Source of the DNA: Melastoma dodecandrum
Taxonomy: Eukaryota > Streptophyta > Magnoliopsida > Myrtales > Melastomataceae
Direction: 5' to 3'
Assembly: GCA_029817715.1 (NCBI GenBank)
Contig: JARUPY010000189.1
Location: 1,054,001-1,118,000 of the forward strand
Length of the DNA stretch: 64,000 bases
Part shown: one piece after another, positions 11,496 through 22,949 of the stretch
How the letters are laid out: every line of letters starts with the position of its first letter
Position numbering within the stretch: the first letter of the stretch is position 1
The notes under the pieces: generated by a model
Database searches by the model: none
Seen by the model: the letters and a program-made list of their open reading frames with translations, nothing else
What the model was told of the DNA's origin: nothing
Made by a program: the position numbers and the translations under genes

Positions 11496-13299
11496 ATGGG
11501 TCCTCAAAAATGTCGAGTTTGCGACGAGGCGTTGTCGAAGTACAAGTGTCCATCATGTCTTGCTCCCTAGTAAGGGAAGAAGGAAACAATAGTTTCTTGG
11601 ATTTGAATTTGGGGTTGTTTTTCTATTTTGTCTGATCATTTTTGGGCATCGGGTTTTCCTTTTTTTTTCTCTTTTTTTTTCAGTTGCTCTCTGGGCTGCT
11701 TCAAGAGGCATAAAGGTATTGGCTTTCCTGCTTTCTTCCTTACTCTTTGTTATTGGGTCGTTCGAGTTTGTAGCGGATGAGTTGAGTTTGGTGGTAGGGC
11801 AGTTGGTACTACTTCCTCTTCCGTGTAGGACAGTGTCGTGGGGAAATCTCCCGGTGTTGAAATTGTCATCTGGGGAAGCCCGTGTGGTTTGAGATAATGC
11901 CCTTAGTTGAAACTGCCACTACCTATACAAGAGTTTGAGTTAAGTATTGAACTTGCGGTTGAGTAGAGGGTGTTTGTTGGATTTACCTTTCTTTTGCTTT
12001 AATTTGTCATAAGTTTCATAACGGTGCTTGTCTCGAGTTCTTCTCTATTCTCTTCTTCTCTCTGGAGACTGGCGCACATGCTGTGCCTGTGTTCGATGTT
12101 GATAACTCTGGCAATTGCCTATTAGAGATCACGGGACCATGACCGGCTCTTTCATTGGTAACAAATCTGTGATAATAGGCTGGAGAAGTTTCTAATGCCT
12201 GTCTTTCATTTGTATAGGAAATGCCTCATGGATTTCATTCGGAACATAGTGTTAGTGGTTTCATGTATAGGGATGTGGGCATTGAGCCAATGGCGTAGAA
12301 ATTTAGAATTGCAGACTTAATAACAATTATTGAATGTGATGTATTAGACACAACATCTCCGAATTGGTAGTTTGATTGAGCATCTTGATTTCCGAATTGT
12401 GCAGAAGTTCCATGTGTCAAGCCTCTGTCCCCTGAGAAGGAAACATGTACAGAGCTTTTATATCTTACTCCTATTTTCAACATGATTTTAAATTTCATGC
12501 TCTTTGCCTGAAGATTCTGGTGTGAATTTCATGGGGCATCTTTCATTTCCTTCACATTTCAGCCCTTGTAACGGAATTGCCTTCAGACCAGCCTTTGAGA
12601 GTGGACACTCCAGATTGTATTATACAGCAGGCGCAGCTAGAGTCTTTAGGTAGCTACTGCTAATGAGCATCACATTTCCTTCGATTTCCTGATGCTTTGG
12701 AGGGCATGAAACATGCATATATTGTTGATTTATCATGCATTGGGATGGAGTTGGCGCATAAGGAAGCCAGAAGTATAAGCATGCTTTTGATTGCATACTC
12801 TCTGTTAATAAATGCATGCTTTAGAGAGAAATAAAACAGATTTGGGCGTTTAGATTCAGGACTAAATTGAACTTTTCCATTGAATCAGCCTCTTCTAGTG
12901 ACATCCGAGAAGCCCTAAAAGATAAAGGTCTGAGGGAGCTTATCAAGAAGATTGACACGTCTGCTGATGCAGAATGCGTGAGTCTTTCTCCCTTGGTTTA
13001 TTATCGAAGAAATTATGGCAGGACTGTTTAAAAATTTCTTCTTATCAGGAACTGGACAAAGCAATGGAAATGGAGGACTTCCACTTGTTCTCGGAGAAAG
13101 TACTTCAATCAGCACCCAACATGATAATTTTAAACCTTTATGACATTGGAACTCTTCGGAAAATCATTTCCTCCTCTCATGGCGAAGGGCATTTAGCGAG
13201 TTGACTAATCTCTCCTAATCAATAACAAATAACATTTCCATGCTTTGGTTCTGCTTTCAGATCTTATCTGCTATCGCACAAGACAAAGAAGCTGCTTAG
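11496..13299 (+). CDS. ZNHIT3: HIT-type zinc finger protein, ZNHIT3-like
   Basis: ZNHIT3 proteins help assemble box C/D snoRNPs together with NUFIP. Exons are 11496-11569, 11684-11715, 12563-12649, 12889-12977, 13049-13099 and 13261-13299, encoding 123 residues with consistent phases. The N-terminus carries the zf-HIT pattern CRVCDEALSKYKCPSC...YCSLGCFKRHK. The C-terminal half has the family block QLESL, SSDIREALKDKGLRELI, ELDKAMEMEDFHLFSEK and ILSAI. The last zinc ligand, usually a Cys a few residues after the His, is not in the reading frame here, although a Pro-Cys pair exists one frame away at the start of exon 3. The second intron, of 847 bp, is long. Family assignment is firm; the exon 2-3 junction is less so. 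Confidence 0.87.
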
Positions 13300-13890
13300 A
13301 TAGAGGGCGCGAGGACCAGCAACTTACTGTCAAAGATTTCCAAGGTCCTAATTGGCTGAAGCATGATGAAGTGCCACCGTGAGAAGGAAATGCACACTTT
13401 CAGAAGATTAAGAACGAGAACTTCTTTAGGTCATCTTATAAGAGAATAAAGAGTCAATACTACAAGGAATGATTCTGGAGTGTTGTAGATGATAAACGAT
13501 TGATGCCTTGACAAGAACCATGACTAGGAAAGGATTCAAGATGAAATAAATGGGAAGTCCCCTAAAGTTTCCACCTTGCTAGCTTTGATTTGAATGAGTA
13601 CACAGCGTACATCTGTCCAGTATCGAGACTTTGGGGATGTTGACGACCGAGCTGCTGACTACTGGACATCTCAACATTCAATCTGCTATTTCTTGTATGC
13701 GTTCTATAGAATACAGTGTAGATAAAAGAAAGGAAAGCTACTTATGAGAAGTTTGTAATGGCCAACTCATTCCGGAGGTAAGTGATAATCACATGTTGGG
13801 GGTAAAGGGGGCGGAACACACCGCACGGGGAAAGGAAATTCTCAGTGTCTCTTGCTTTCGAATCATCGGTGTTTCTCTACCCTACAAATC
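13300..13890. other. Convergent 3' ends of ZNHIT3 and the PIF-like gene
   Basis: No further coding signal is seen. The stretch should hold the 3' UTRs of both convergent genes. Confidence 0.4.
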
Positions 13891-15860
13891 TCAGGTTGCT
13901 GGAGCAGCCTCTTTGGGAGGATTGAGGAAACATTCAGTCTGCAGATGTTGGATCTCGATCAGTATTCGTTTCAGCTGAGCTTTAACCAGTGCAGGATGGG
14001 GATGGCTTACCTGGCGACTCTTTCTGAGAGGCTTCTCCTGCTTTGCTAGTCGTTGGCTTGCCGCTGCTAGACGTGTTAGCCTGGGTCTACATTTGTTGAA
14101 ACAAAAGTAACATCAGTATACACATGGGCTATCAGGAAAAAATCCAGGGTCCGAAATAACAACCAAACTCAACACCAGAAGAATAGCTCTTGCATTAAAG
14201 GGGACCTGTTGAAAGTGAAAGTGCTATGTGGGAGACCAAAGAAGTTCTGGTAAGGATTCATGAACGCCGGCATTCTGGGCGAGTAGGAATTTTGCAGAGA
14301 CGAAGAGCTTAATGTAGTATTGGACTGACTATTGGGCGGCATTCTTGACGGGTCGGGTGCAGAAATATGCGGTGGCATCTGGAAAGCTGGGAAACGGAAC
14401 CCAGGACCCATATGAGGCCCAGCAGCAGTGGCAGATAGTGTCGAACTATTAAAAACATTTGGAAAGGGAATCATTGGTCTATTCATTCCCATCCCCATAT
14501 GCGGCGTATACTGCTGCATCCCTGGGAACATCATCTGTGTCATGCCGCATCCCATTGACATAATCTGTAAGACAAAGAAGCAATGTATCACGTTCTACGA
14601 CACCAAATCATGGCATTGGAGCTTGTTGCCTGAATGGAGTAGCTCTACCTGCACTTGCATCTGAAGGAACTTCAAGTATCCAATTGCCTTGTCCAGCATA
14701 GAGGCTTTATCGGCCTGGAGCATTTTTTTGGGCGAGGTGAGAGCATTAGATTAAGTTGCATTTCAGTCTAACCAAGAGTAAGGGATTCACAGATAGTGAG
14801 TCTAATTGCGGGCACTGACCTTGTTACAATGAGGTATCAATTCCTGAAGAGCTCGCAATCTTCTCGTTATCCGGTCTCGCCGCCTCTAAAAAAGCAGACT
14901 AATGAGATGACAGGGGACTGGGATCCAAACCAACCAAACCAGTATAACCAAACTGCGATTCTAAATCAGCGTACCCTCTCTGATAGATTGTGAACTTCCG
15001 CTGCTCGCGACCTCTTGGTAGACGACGATCCCCGCAAGACTCTCTTGCCATCATTCAACGAGGGCTCAACATCCTTTCCGTGGAGCAAACATACTAGAGT
15101 TATTAGTAATTGAAATGAACAGAATAAGGAAGAATTTTCATAAAACCCAACTCACCTCCCCGTCATTGCTCCAGTCGCTGTCCCTCGCTTTCCTCTTCCT
15201 CTCCTCTGGCGCATCATCTGCCGTTGCCTTAGGAGAGAACACGATGTCCTCAGTCTTTGCGGAAGGTATGGGATCCGCACTCACACTGGAGCACGATGTT
15301 GCAGCCCAATCACGAGACGGCACGACCCCAACTGCCGGGGAAACGAATTGAGCCCCGACTTGGGCTGCATCCTCGGAAACCCTTGCGGCCATGGGAGTGT
15401 CGCTGGAGTCCACAATGGTGGCCTCATCAGCTGGGGCGGCAGCCCTGGGGCGGTTGGGCCTCGAGAATTGTCCGAAGCTATCCAACCTCTTTGGGCGAGG
15501 TAGTGCCGCAGGGGGATGGGAGGGGACAGAGGAAGTGGCAGCTGGCACAGAGGGGAGTAGGAGGTCGGAACAGATGTCGGAGAAGAGCCAGGAAGACATC
15601 TCGTCCTCCTGGATAAACAAGTGGTTGTTGTTGTTAGCATCCTCCTGCTGCTGCTGGTGGTGATGCTGAAGCAGGGGATCACCGACAGGGGAAGGGAAGC
15701 CGCGGCAAACTGCAGCAGCCACGGAGGGGATCAAATCGAGAGGATGGTCGTGGGGCTTCCTGGGGGATCTCTGGCCCTTAACAACAACCTGGCCGTCCTG
15801 CCAAAGCAGCTCCATGACCTCCTCCTCCTCATCCCCTCCGCCGCCGCCCCAACCGATCAT
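13891..15860 (-). CDS. PIF4: Phytochrome-interacting bHLH transcription factor, PIF4/5-like, with indel damage
   Basis: PIF4/5 factors bind G-boxes and promote growth until bound and degraded through active phytochrome B. Minus-strand exons are 15860-15156, 15073-14975, 14885-14820, 14714-14649, 14564-14206 and 14080-13891. An active-phytochrome-binding motif ELLWQDGQ lies at residues 17-24. The bHLH basic region reads HNLSERRRRDRI and keeps the H-E-R G-box contacts; helix 2 is ADKASMLDKAIGYLKFLQ. Next comes the clade tail MSMGCGM, MMFPGMQQY, PHMGMGMN. Two oddities are seen. Helix 1 starts TRRL instead of the invariant NEKM, and the last exon reads in the wrong frame after GLPH. The family-like frame would end at 13982 with SSSGKPTTSK. 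The chosen start is the first ATG; an upstream exon is possible. Confidence 0.88.
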
Positions 15861-17050
15861 TAGAAAAAAAGAAAGAAAAAACAAAAACGTAACCCAGGAA
15901 CAAAAACCGTCAAGACTCGATTTTTGGGAAGTGGGGAAGTGGGGGGGTTGGGTTATGAGGAGAAAAGGCTTTAAGAAGATAACATTATTTATCCTTCGAT
16001 CCTCCTCTCTCTCTCTTTCTACTTCTCTCCTGTCCCTTGTTTTCTGTACCTGTGCTCTGTTTCTGGGTCTGAGAACTGATCAGGAAAACAGGGTCGCCCC
16101 TTTCTTTCACTTCCAACTTGATCGTATGATTACAATGCCCAAGTGCACCTCCCCTCACCGACCCCAAACTCCCCCCTTCCCCCCCACCCACCGTGTGAAT
16201 CCCGTGTCGTGTTTTCCTGATCGCTGAGAAATCGAAAGAACAAGGAAATAAATTCTCTCGCTCTTTGCAACACCTTGGCCGCCATTTTCAATTTTAGAAT
16301 CCTACCCGATACTCGGGTACTTGTCTCCGAGAGGAGGACCGGCCAGCCGAGTGTCCCTTGACCCCTGGCCGCAGTTAATTCCACGGTACAATGAAACAAC
16401 CCCTGGTTTCCTTGATTTCACGGGACTGTACAATGAACGTGGTGTTATCAGAATGTTGTGGTTCCAACACTGTGGATAAGCTTTACCCACTTGTCGTTTT
16501 CTTCGTTTTTTTTAAAATATGTTTTACAGACATGGGGAAGAAGTAGGAGGAGGGCATCAATGGAGATTCCTTCTAAAACCCACCGTAATTAGTAGCAAAC
16601 GAGGATGATGGAACTGGGTGGGAGACTAAAAAGGGAAAGTCAAGAAATGATTAGTAAAGCAAGAGAATCGCCCAATAAAATTAATGGTCCGACGGAAGTA
16701 CTACGGACAGTATAAAATATCATATCTCAGTCATGCCATCTTCATCAATACCGCCGGCAATAAATGTTAAACTGGCAGGCCGGCATCAAGATGTCGGTAG
16801 ACAGTAGACACCACCAAGACTCGTTATCACGTATGCATGCCCCGACTCTTTGATTTAATGGAACCAGGCCCACCGATACGGAGTCTGCGTGCGGAAGCGA
16901 CGACGACCGTGAATGTCCAGGGAAGAATAAGAGTGTTTGCGGACGAAATACGTCGCGATATAACGGTGACTAAGTGTTAAATAAAATACGGTCGCCAATA
17001 ATGTAAATGAACAGAAAGAAAACGTAAAGAACCTACTTACGTAGAGAGAA
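15861..17050. other. PIF-like gene upstream region
   Basis: A CT-rich tract (about 15998-16035) typical of plant 5' UTRs lies just upstream of the start codon on the minus-strand gene. No other gene is recognised up to 17050. Confidence 0.45.
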
Positions 17051-17312
17051 AAAACTTACGACCATGTTTCAACACTTAAAACGATTACGAATAGTCAAGT
17101 TGACAATCAAGCAGCCCTTTGGGGTCATAGAATGATTGTCTGGTGTGATACAATTGACCAATGACGATTTATTTATAGACACAAACTTAAGTAATTGTGG
17201 TCCTAAACACCTTAAAAACGTGTTTACTACACTTAAAATTGTCATCCTAGCGTCCGCGACAACGTCAAAGTGCTTGCTCCTGCTGCGACGACACCCATCG
17301 CTGGCATCTACT

Positions 17313-17420
17313 TCTACGCCAGCCGTCGATGAAGCTGCTTCTACGTCAGTCGTCGATGGTGTTGTTTCTACGTCAGTCGTCGATGGAACTGCTTCTACAC
17401 TAGCCGTCGATGCTGTCCGG
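17313..17420. repeat. 27-bp minisatellite, four units
   Basis: Four consecutive units of about 27 bp begin TCTACG(C/T)CAG(C/T)CGTCGATG. The period is a multiple of three, so both strands stay open across it, for example as a TTDVE-containing peptide repeat. This is not evidence of a gene. Confidence 0.7.
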
Positions 17421-19450
17421 GATGTCCATCGACGAATCACGGAGTTCTCCATCATTGATGGCGTTTCTCTCTACGCTTACAGTTACACAGCTTGTCGATG
17501 TTAGGCTCGACCTAGCTTAAAATGTCATTTTACCTCAGAAACATAGTGCCGTTGGTACAAGACGTCATCATCCGCAACTGAGCTAAAGCCAATCATTCGA
17601 GAAAGGACGTGATGTTTTTTCCAAGCGAAATAACCGAAAGGATGATTTACAGATAATGACGGAGAAATGGGAGGATGAACGCCAAAACCAACCCAATCCG
17701 AGAACCAAACAAGAACACCGTGAGGTGACCATATACATAATAAGCAAATGAACCAAATCTCATACCAAAATGATCTCCCGGTGTGTCCTTCTCATGACAG
17801 ACTTTTTTCCATTTGGTTACTACTGATTGCGGCGCTGCTCAACCAAGTTTGCGAGATTCCGTTCGTGTAAATTGTAACTAACTTCAACTGGGTAGCGTTG
17901 AGCCACACCATGTACGGTAGGAATGCTTTGCCAAGCCTCCTTAAGCACGCTGTAGATATCCACTGGACAGGCGACGACGACAGTCCGCGGCAAAATAGGG
18001 GAAACAAGCACAACAGGGTAAGAAGCCACCTATTCCTTCAAGTTCGTGGGAGGCCAAAAGTTTGCCAGCCATATCAGTAGGAGTACGGTCGTTCGCGTTG
18101 TAAATATGTCGTTCGTATTTTGAAACTTTAAATACGGACACGATTCATTAACCGACTATATTAAAAATATTAGCTTCCATAGAGATCATTGAAATACTAT
18201 ATTTTTGTTTTAAAATTAAATAATATACTATATAACCTAAAACGAAGAATAATCAATAGTTTTAAACTGTTATGCGTTTCAAATTACCGACTGTAAGTAG
18301 GAGTGAATAATACCTTTCAAACATCTGGGCTTTAGTTTCTAAATTCTTCAAAGAGCGCAGGCAGAACCGACTGCAACTGTGCTTGCAGTCCGTTCATCTT
18401 GTAGAAAACGCCCCACAATCTGAAAAAGGCAAGAACAATCTTTTATTAATTTGAAGATAACGCCATCGGGCTCTTGACAAAACCAAGAGACATTCCAAAG
18501 TTCATCGTTAAGAAGGGGATCAGAGAAACATCTTCAATCTGTCAGAACCATGCTTTCCCCTGAATAACTGAAGGAAAAACTCAAAATGGATAACCGGATA
18601 GCTGCCCATAAGATGCAACAACTTAACCACACGTGTAAATTAAGCAACTGTTTTGCCTCTCAAGATCATATATGGAATAACGAATGATTTCCAGTGCTAT
18701 TAAGGAGCTAAACTTCAATTACGCCCAATCTCATAACTTAAAAAGTAAAATTCTGGAGAACCAAACAAGAACCAGAACCCAAAAAGCATGCAGGCTGCGC
18801 GAATGTTAGGCAATACCATTCTATTTAGAGGACTACTATGTAAGACGTGTAAGGGCCGTTTACCTCCGTCCAACAATTTAATGCCAAAGCAAGTTCGCAG
18901 ATAAGAGGATCAGTATATAATCCAGCACTTGGAGAACATCTTTCAAGATATGATTAAAGAACTGTACATAAAGCAAAGAAGAAAGAGGTATTATCAATGG
19001 TTTCAATTGGTCATGAAGATGCACGAACAAATAGTAGATAGCATGCGAAGCACAACATATTTAAACTAACCGCAAATTGTTCAAGTTCAAATCTATGAGT
19101 TAGTAGTGTAAAGACCTCCTTTTAATTTATTAACAGTATCACTACAACTCAGGTTCTTTCGGTGAAGTTATTACAAAGCCTTGTTATAAAATTTCATCAC
19201 CTTCCTATTCTAACTTGTAAGGACTCCCAATTCCAAACATGAATGTCCACGTGACTCTCCTAAACTCAACCTAGATGCAAAACAGGTGATGGGGACGCGT
19301 TGGGGCTCGATCTCTCGTTGTTCCATCTCCCGGCCTCTTGGCAGGGGTGTTGTTATAGACTCGGCGGTTTTTTTGTTGTTTTCCAAATAGGAGTCTGATG
19401 AATGTCCAGAGTGGAAGGTGCGCGTGTTACGCAGAAAGAGATTGATTTTG
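17421..19450. other. Unassigned spacer with possible minus-strand exon-like fragments
   Basis: On the minus strand, 18120-17800 has overlapping open frames of fairly normal composition (for example VDIYSVLKEAWQSIPTVHGV), but I recognise no family. Near 18420-18335 a segment after a TTTTTCAG acceptor reads LWGVFYKMNGLQAQLQSVL and then stops, resembling a last exon. I could not connect these into a gene. The rest is AT-rich and featureless. Confidence 0.3.
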
Positions 19451-19723
19451 TTGTGCATGGAACCTTGGATGGCTCTAAGTTGTGCAAATACCGAGTTGTT
19501 CTATAGTCATACATTGCAAGAAAAGTGCTCAAGCATTTCTCTCATCGAACAGAGCTGGTTGTACGATCGTTGTCCCAGTTAAAGTTTCTGTTAATGAAAT
19601 ATCCCCTAGAAATATCAATGCTGATATGCTCATATATAATATAAAGCCCAGACAGCACCCGCAGAGATCTGGGCAGGCCCCTCCATGATTGACTACAAGG
19701 TGAAAAGATAGAAGGGCATCTTT

Positions 19724-22700
19724 CTAGTAAAACTGCAATCTTTCTGTCAGATCAGTAACAGCCTCATCAACCAGCTCATCCACCAACTTGAATTCAATGT
19801 CCTTTCCTAGACAATCCATCTCAATTGCCAAGTGATGAACCCATCCTTTCCCAACCACTTCATTTCTCACAACCTTCTCCACCCCCAGGCTGCTGCTGCT
19901 GCTGTCCATTTCATCTTTAGATCCACACCTAACCTCATCGGATAGCCGTTCCTTCACCTGGGCCCTTACGTGGTCCCGGATCGTAGACAATGTCGCCAGT
20001 CCGGCCCCATCCCGGGCCTCTGCATATGGCCCGTTTGATAAACACCAGTTTGAACCACAACCACCTGTGACTTTGACAAGTGCCGTGTTCACACAGTCAT
20101 ATGCTAGCTTCCGCTCTGACCTTTTCTGTCCAAGATTTGCCTCAGGCATCATCATTCCCTTGCCGCCGTATGCTAATTTCTCCCTCAATGACGGATCCAA
20201 TGGACTTTCCTGTGAGAACCACCTTGAGATGGAGGTCAGACCATCGAAACCAGCTTCGGATAGATGCGTTTGGACAAGCGCATGCCAGTCAAGTTCTTCC
20301 TCCACGATAGGAAAAACATCAGGCGATTTCGAGAAGTATGGAGCCGCTGCTTCATCAATAGCATCGTCCATGGAAAGTGTCCGAGCGATTGATCCTATCG
20401 GCGGGGACTTGTCAATTAAGTTGGATCTGAGAGGAAGGACTGGACCTTGTTCCCCTGCTGTATTATTAGGATGAAACACAACTGTCAAGTGATGTAAGAA
20501 AGACTTTACTGAAATCTTATCACAGACAAGGACTTGAACAAAAGGTAGTTGAGGGCAAGGTTTCATTTACCCAGGGATTCAGAAGCTAAACTGTCATACT
20601 CGTCGAAGGATGGATCCAAAACTGAGATTGGACTGGGATGATCCTTATTGTCTTTAGAGTCTGGCACCCGAGACTTAGAACCTGTCAATCCCACCTGGAA
20701 AGAATGCCATGTTAGAACACCTTGGAAGATAAACCACAACTGGAGAACTCAGTTAAATAAATATTAGCACAAAGTAAACTACCTCATCAACGACTGGATC
20801 TCTAATCCGATGGCTGTCGGCATCTTGTGGGAGGGACTTTGTTTGACTAGGAGAAGAGCATTCTCCAAGGCAATTATCGTTGCCAACTTCTGAAGTGTCG
20901 TCACAAGTCTTTCCCTCCGTCCAATTGCCAAGAGAATCAACTGTGGCAGGTTGAATCTTGTCTTCATGCCGAGGCTTTCCTGATATTTCCTTCTTCTGTT
21001 TTCTGCTCATAAAAGAGAACAAGCTAGAGACCTTTCCCTTAAATGATGACTGCTTCACATCACCCTTCTTGGCAACTGCCTTCTGAGCATTGGATTTACC
21101 TATCTGAGGATCTACTTCTTCAACGTTATGATTGTCAGAGTACGCCAGAGAAAACACAGGTGTAGACATTGATCTCACTAGGCATTTCGGCGAATAGTCG
21201 AGACATTCTTCCTTGTTTGAATCACTGTTTGACCAAGAAGGAGGGTCAATCTGTTGTTGTTCCTTCTTTGCTGACTTCTTGTTGGTGTCTAAGAGTGCAA
21301 GCATTTCACCAAGAGTGCTTGACTCTTTACGGACATGCCTTGGTTCATGGGAAGTCTGATGAGATGCCATGAGAGCCCACCTCTCCGAGATTCGTCTTTT
21401 GGCCTCTCCACATACTGATGATTCAGAGTAGGATGCACAGCCAAAGGAAGAGAAAGAACAGGGGGTCCCAACCTTGTTAATAAAATCCCAGGAATGTCTA
21501 CAAGGAGGGGACATGACTTTGGGATCACACAGGTCTCCGATTGCATCGCCCTCTGATTTGTAAAACGAACTATCATCGCCCCTGTAACCATATGAATAAA
21601 CAGAGGAAAGCATAGTTCCATTTCTTCGTCTGGTCGCTAGATTTTCCCGAGTCTCACAAGGAACTTCCCCAGTCACGTCACTTGATTCGAGTTTCTCGTC
21701 ATGGCTCGCATCTTCATAACATGGTAAACTGGAAGTTGTCTTACCATTTTTCCCAGAGCTGTGCTTCAATACCACGATTTGAGTCGGCGGAGGAGGACAG
21801 CCCTGGCCATCCTCATTGGTACAATCATGCACATGATCGGCATCACCAGCATCCAATCTGGTCGGCTCAGCGACTAATGGCCGCTTATTCATCAGTTCAT
21901 CGTTCTGGTTCCTCGTCATGGAAAACTTTTCATGACCTGCCATTTTTGAGGGCCTCAGAAGAGTAATCCGCTTAGTCTCATAAGGCAGAGATTGCGGCTC
22001 ACGAAGGCTTCCAGATAACAGAGAATTGGATTCTTGTAGGAAGCTGAGAAATAATTCCCTATTCTCACTCAACACTTCCAAAGCATCTCGGAATTCCTTC
22101 GTATGGCAAAGTTCCTCATCTGTGACAAGACGCTTCGCCTCTATAAATTTCTGGCGGACCAAGGCCATCTTCTCATGCTTAATTTTGGCCCGTCTTCCCA
22201 CCTGTGGCAGCAGCTCCCTTACATTATTCGGATTGTCGGATTGCTGAAACATCTCATGGAAGTCCATGTTATCCTTGCCTTTGTGGAATTGCAGGAGTTC
22301 GTCCTGTGCTCCCTTGTCCAAAAAAAGGCACTCTTCATCCCAGAATCCGGCTGCTCTTTCCATAGTCGTGTTGCATATATTTGGATAAGTTCTCGACTGG
22401 CTTTTCTTGTCACACATGTGGGGCTTCTCTTGGGGAAGAGCCACAAGCCCCATTAACTTGGCAACAACATTCGAATTGGCACACCTTATTTCAACGTCCT
22501 TTGACATTTCCTCCGCTATTAGCGTCTTCATAGGGGTCACCAAGGATTTCTGACCTGGTGAACTCGTTGTTTGAGAAACGCCCTGCAAAAACACCGCATT
22601 GTGATTGGAGACGGGAATGTCTTGAACATGTCAAATACGCTGCCAAGGCATTAGATTAGTACATACCATTGCATCCTCCTCTCGATTCTTCGAGGGCGAA

Positions 22701-22949
22701 CATGATGACATTGGCATATCCGACATGCTCCTTGACATGGACAAACCTGCTAGCAAATACATAACCGAGTTCGTCGATGCGATAAAAAGATAATATCAAA
22801 TTGGGAGTTTAGCATAGAGTAATCACCATCAAGATCAGGATTATCCGTGACTAACTTGTTATGAGTCGGACCAACACTCAATTCGAAAAGGTTCGCTATC
22901 TGTGGACGGTCCAAGCTGTGACCCCTCTGATGACAACTCAAGTCCACCG
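19724..22949 (-). CDS. TRM (TON1-recruiting-motif) family protein with DUF3741 and DUF4378
   Basis: TRM proteins dock the TON1-TRM-PP2A complex on cortical microtubules and shape division planes and cell form. Exons on the minus strand are 22949-22827, 22746-22667, 22582-20783, 20694-20571 and 20481-19724, all GT-AG and in phase, giving about 960 residues. Visible motifs are IANLFELSVG near the N-terminus, SNVVAKLMGL at about residue 104, FRDALEVLSENRELFLSFLQ, PSPISVLDPSFDE, and a C-terminal DUF4378 (DWHALVQTHLSEAGFDGL, KLAYDCVNTAL, GWVHHLAIEMDCLGKDIE). The first exon listed has no ATG: its frame runs upstream to a stop, and a TTTGCAG acceptor precedes it. A short initiator exon further upstream (22950-23600) is therefore missing from this model. 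Confidence 0.88.

Noticed and set aside
15257..15863. Plus-strand and alternative minus frames over PIF exon 1
   Set aside because: Shadow frames of the PIF exon; only one frame has the phytochrome-binding motif and correct splice phase.
15861..15884. A longer PIF start eight codons upstream
   Set aside because: The upstream codon is TTG, not ATG; the first ATG in this frame is at 15860.
15985..16227. Open frames on both strands over the PIF 5' leader
   Set aside because: CT-rich leader sequence gives open frames by composition; no family resemblance or codon structure.
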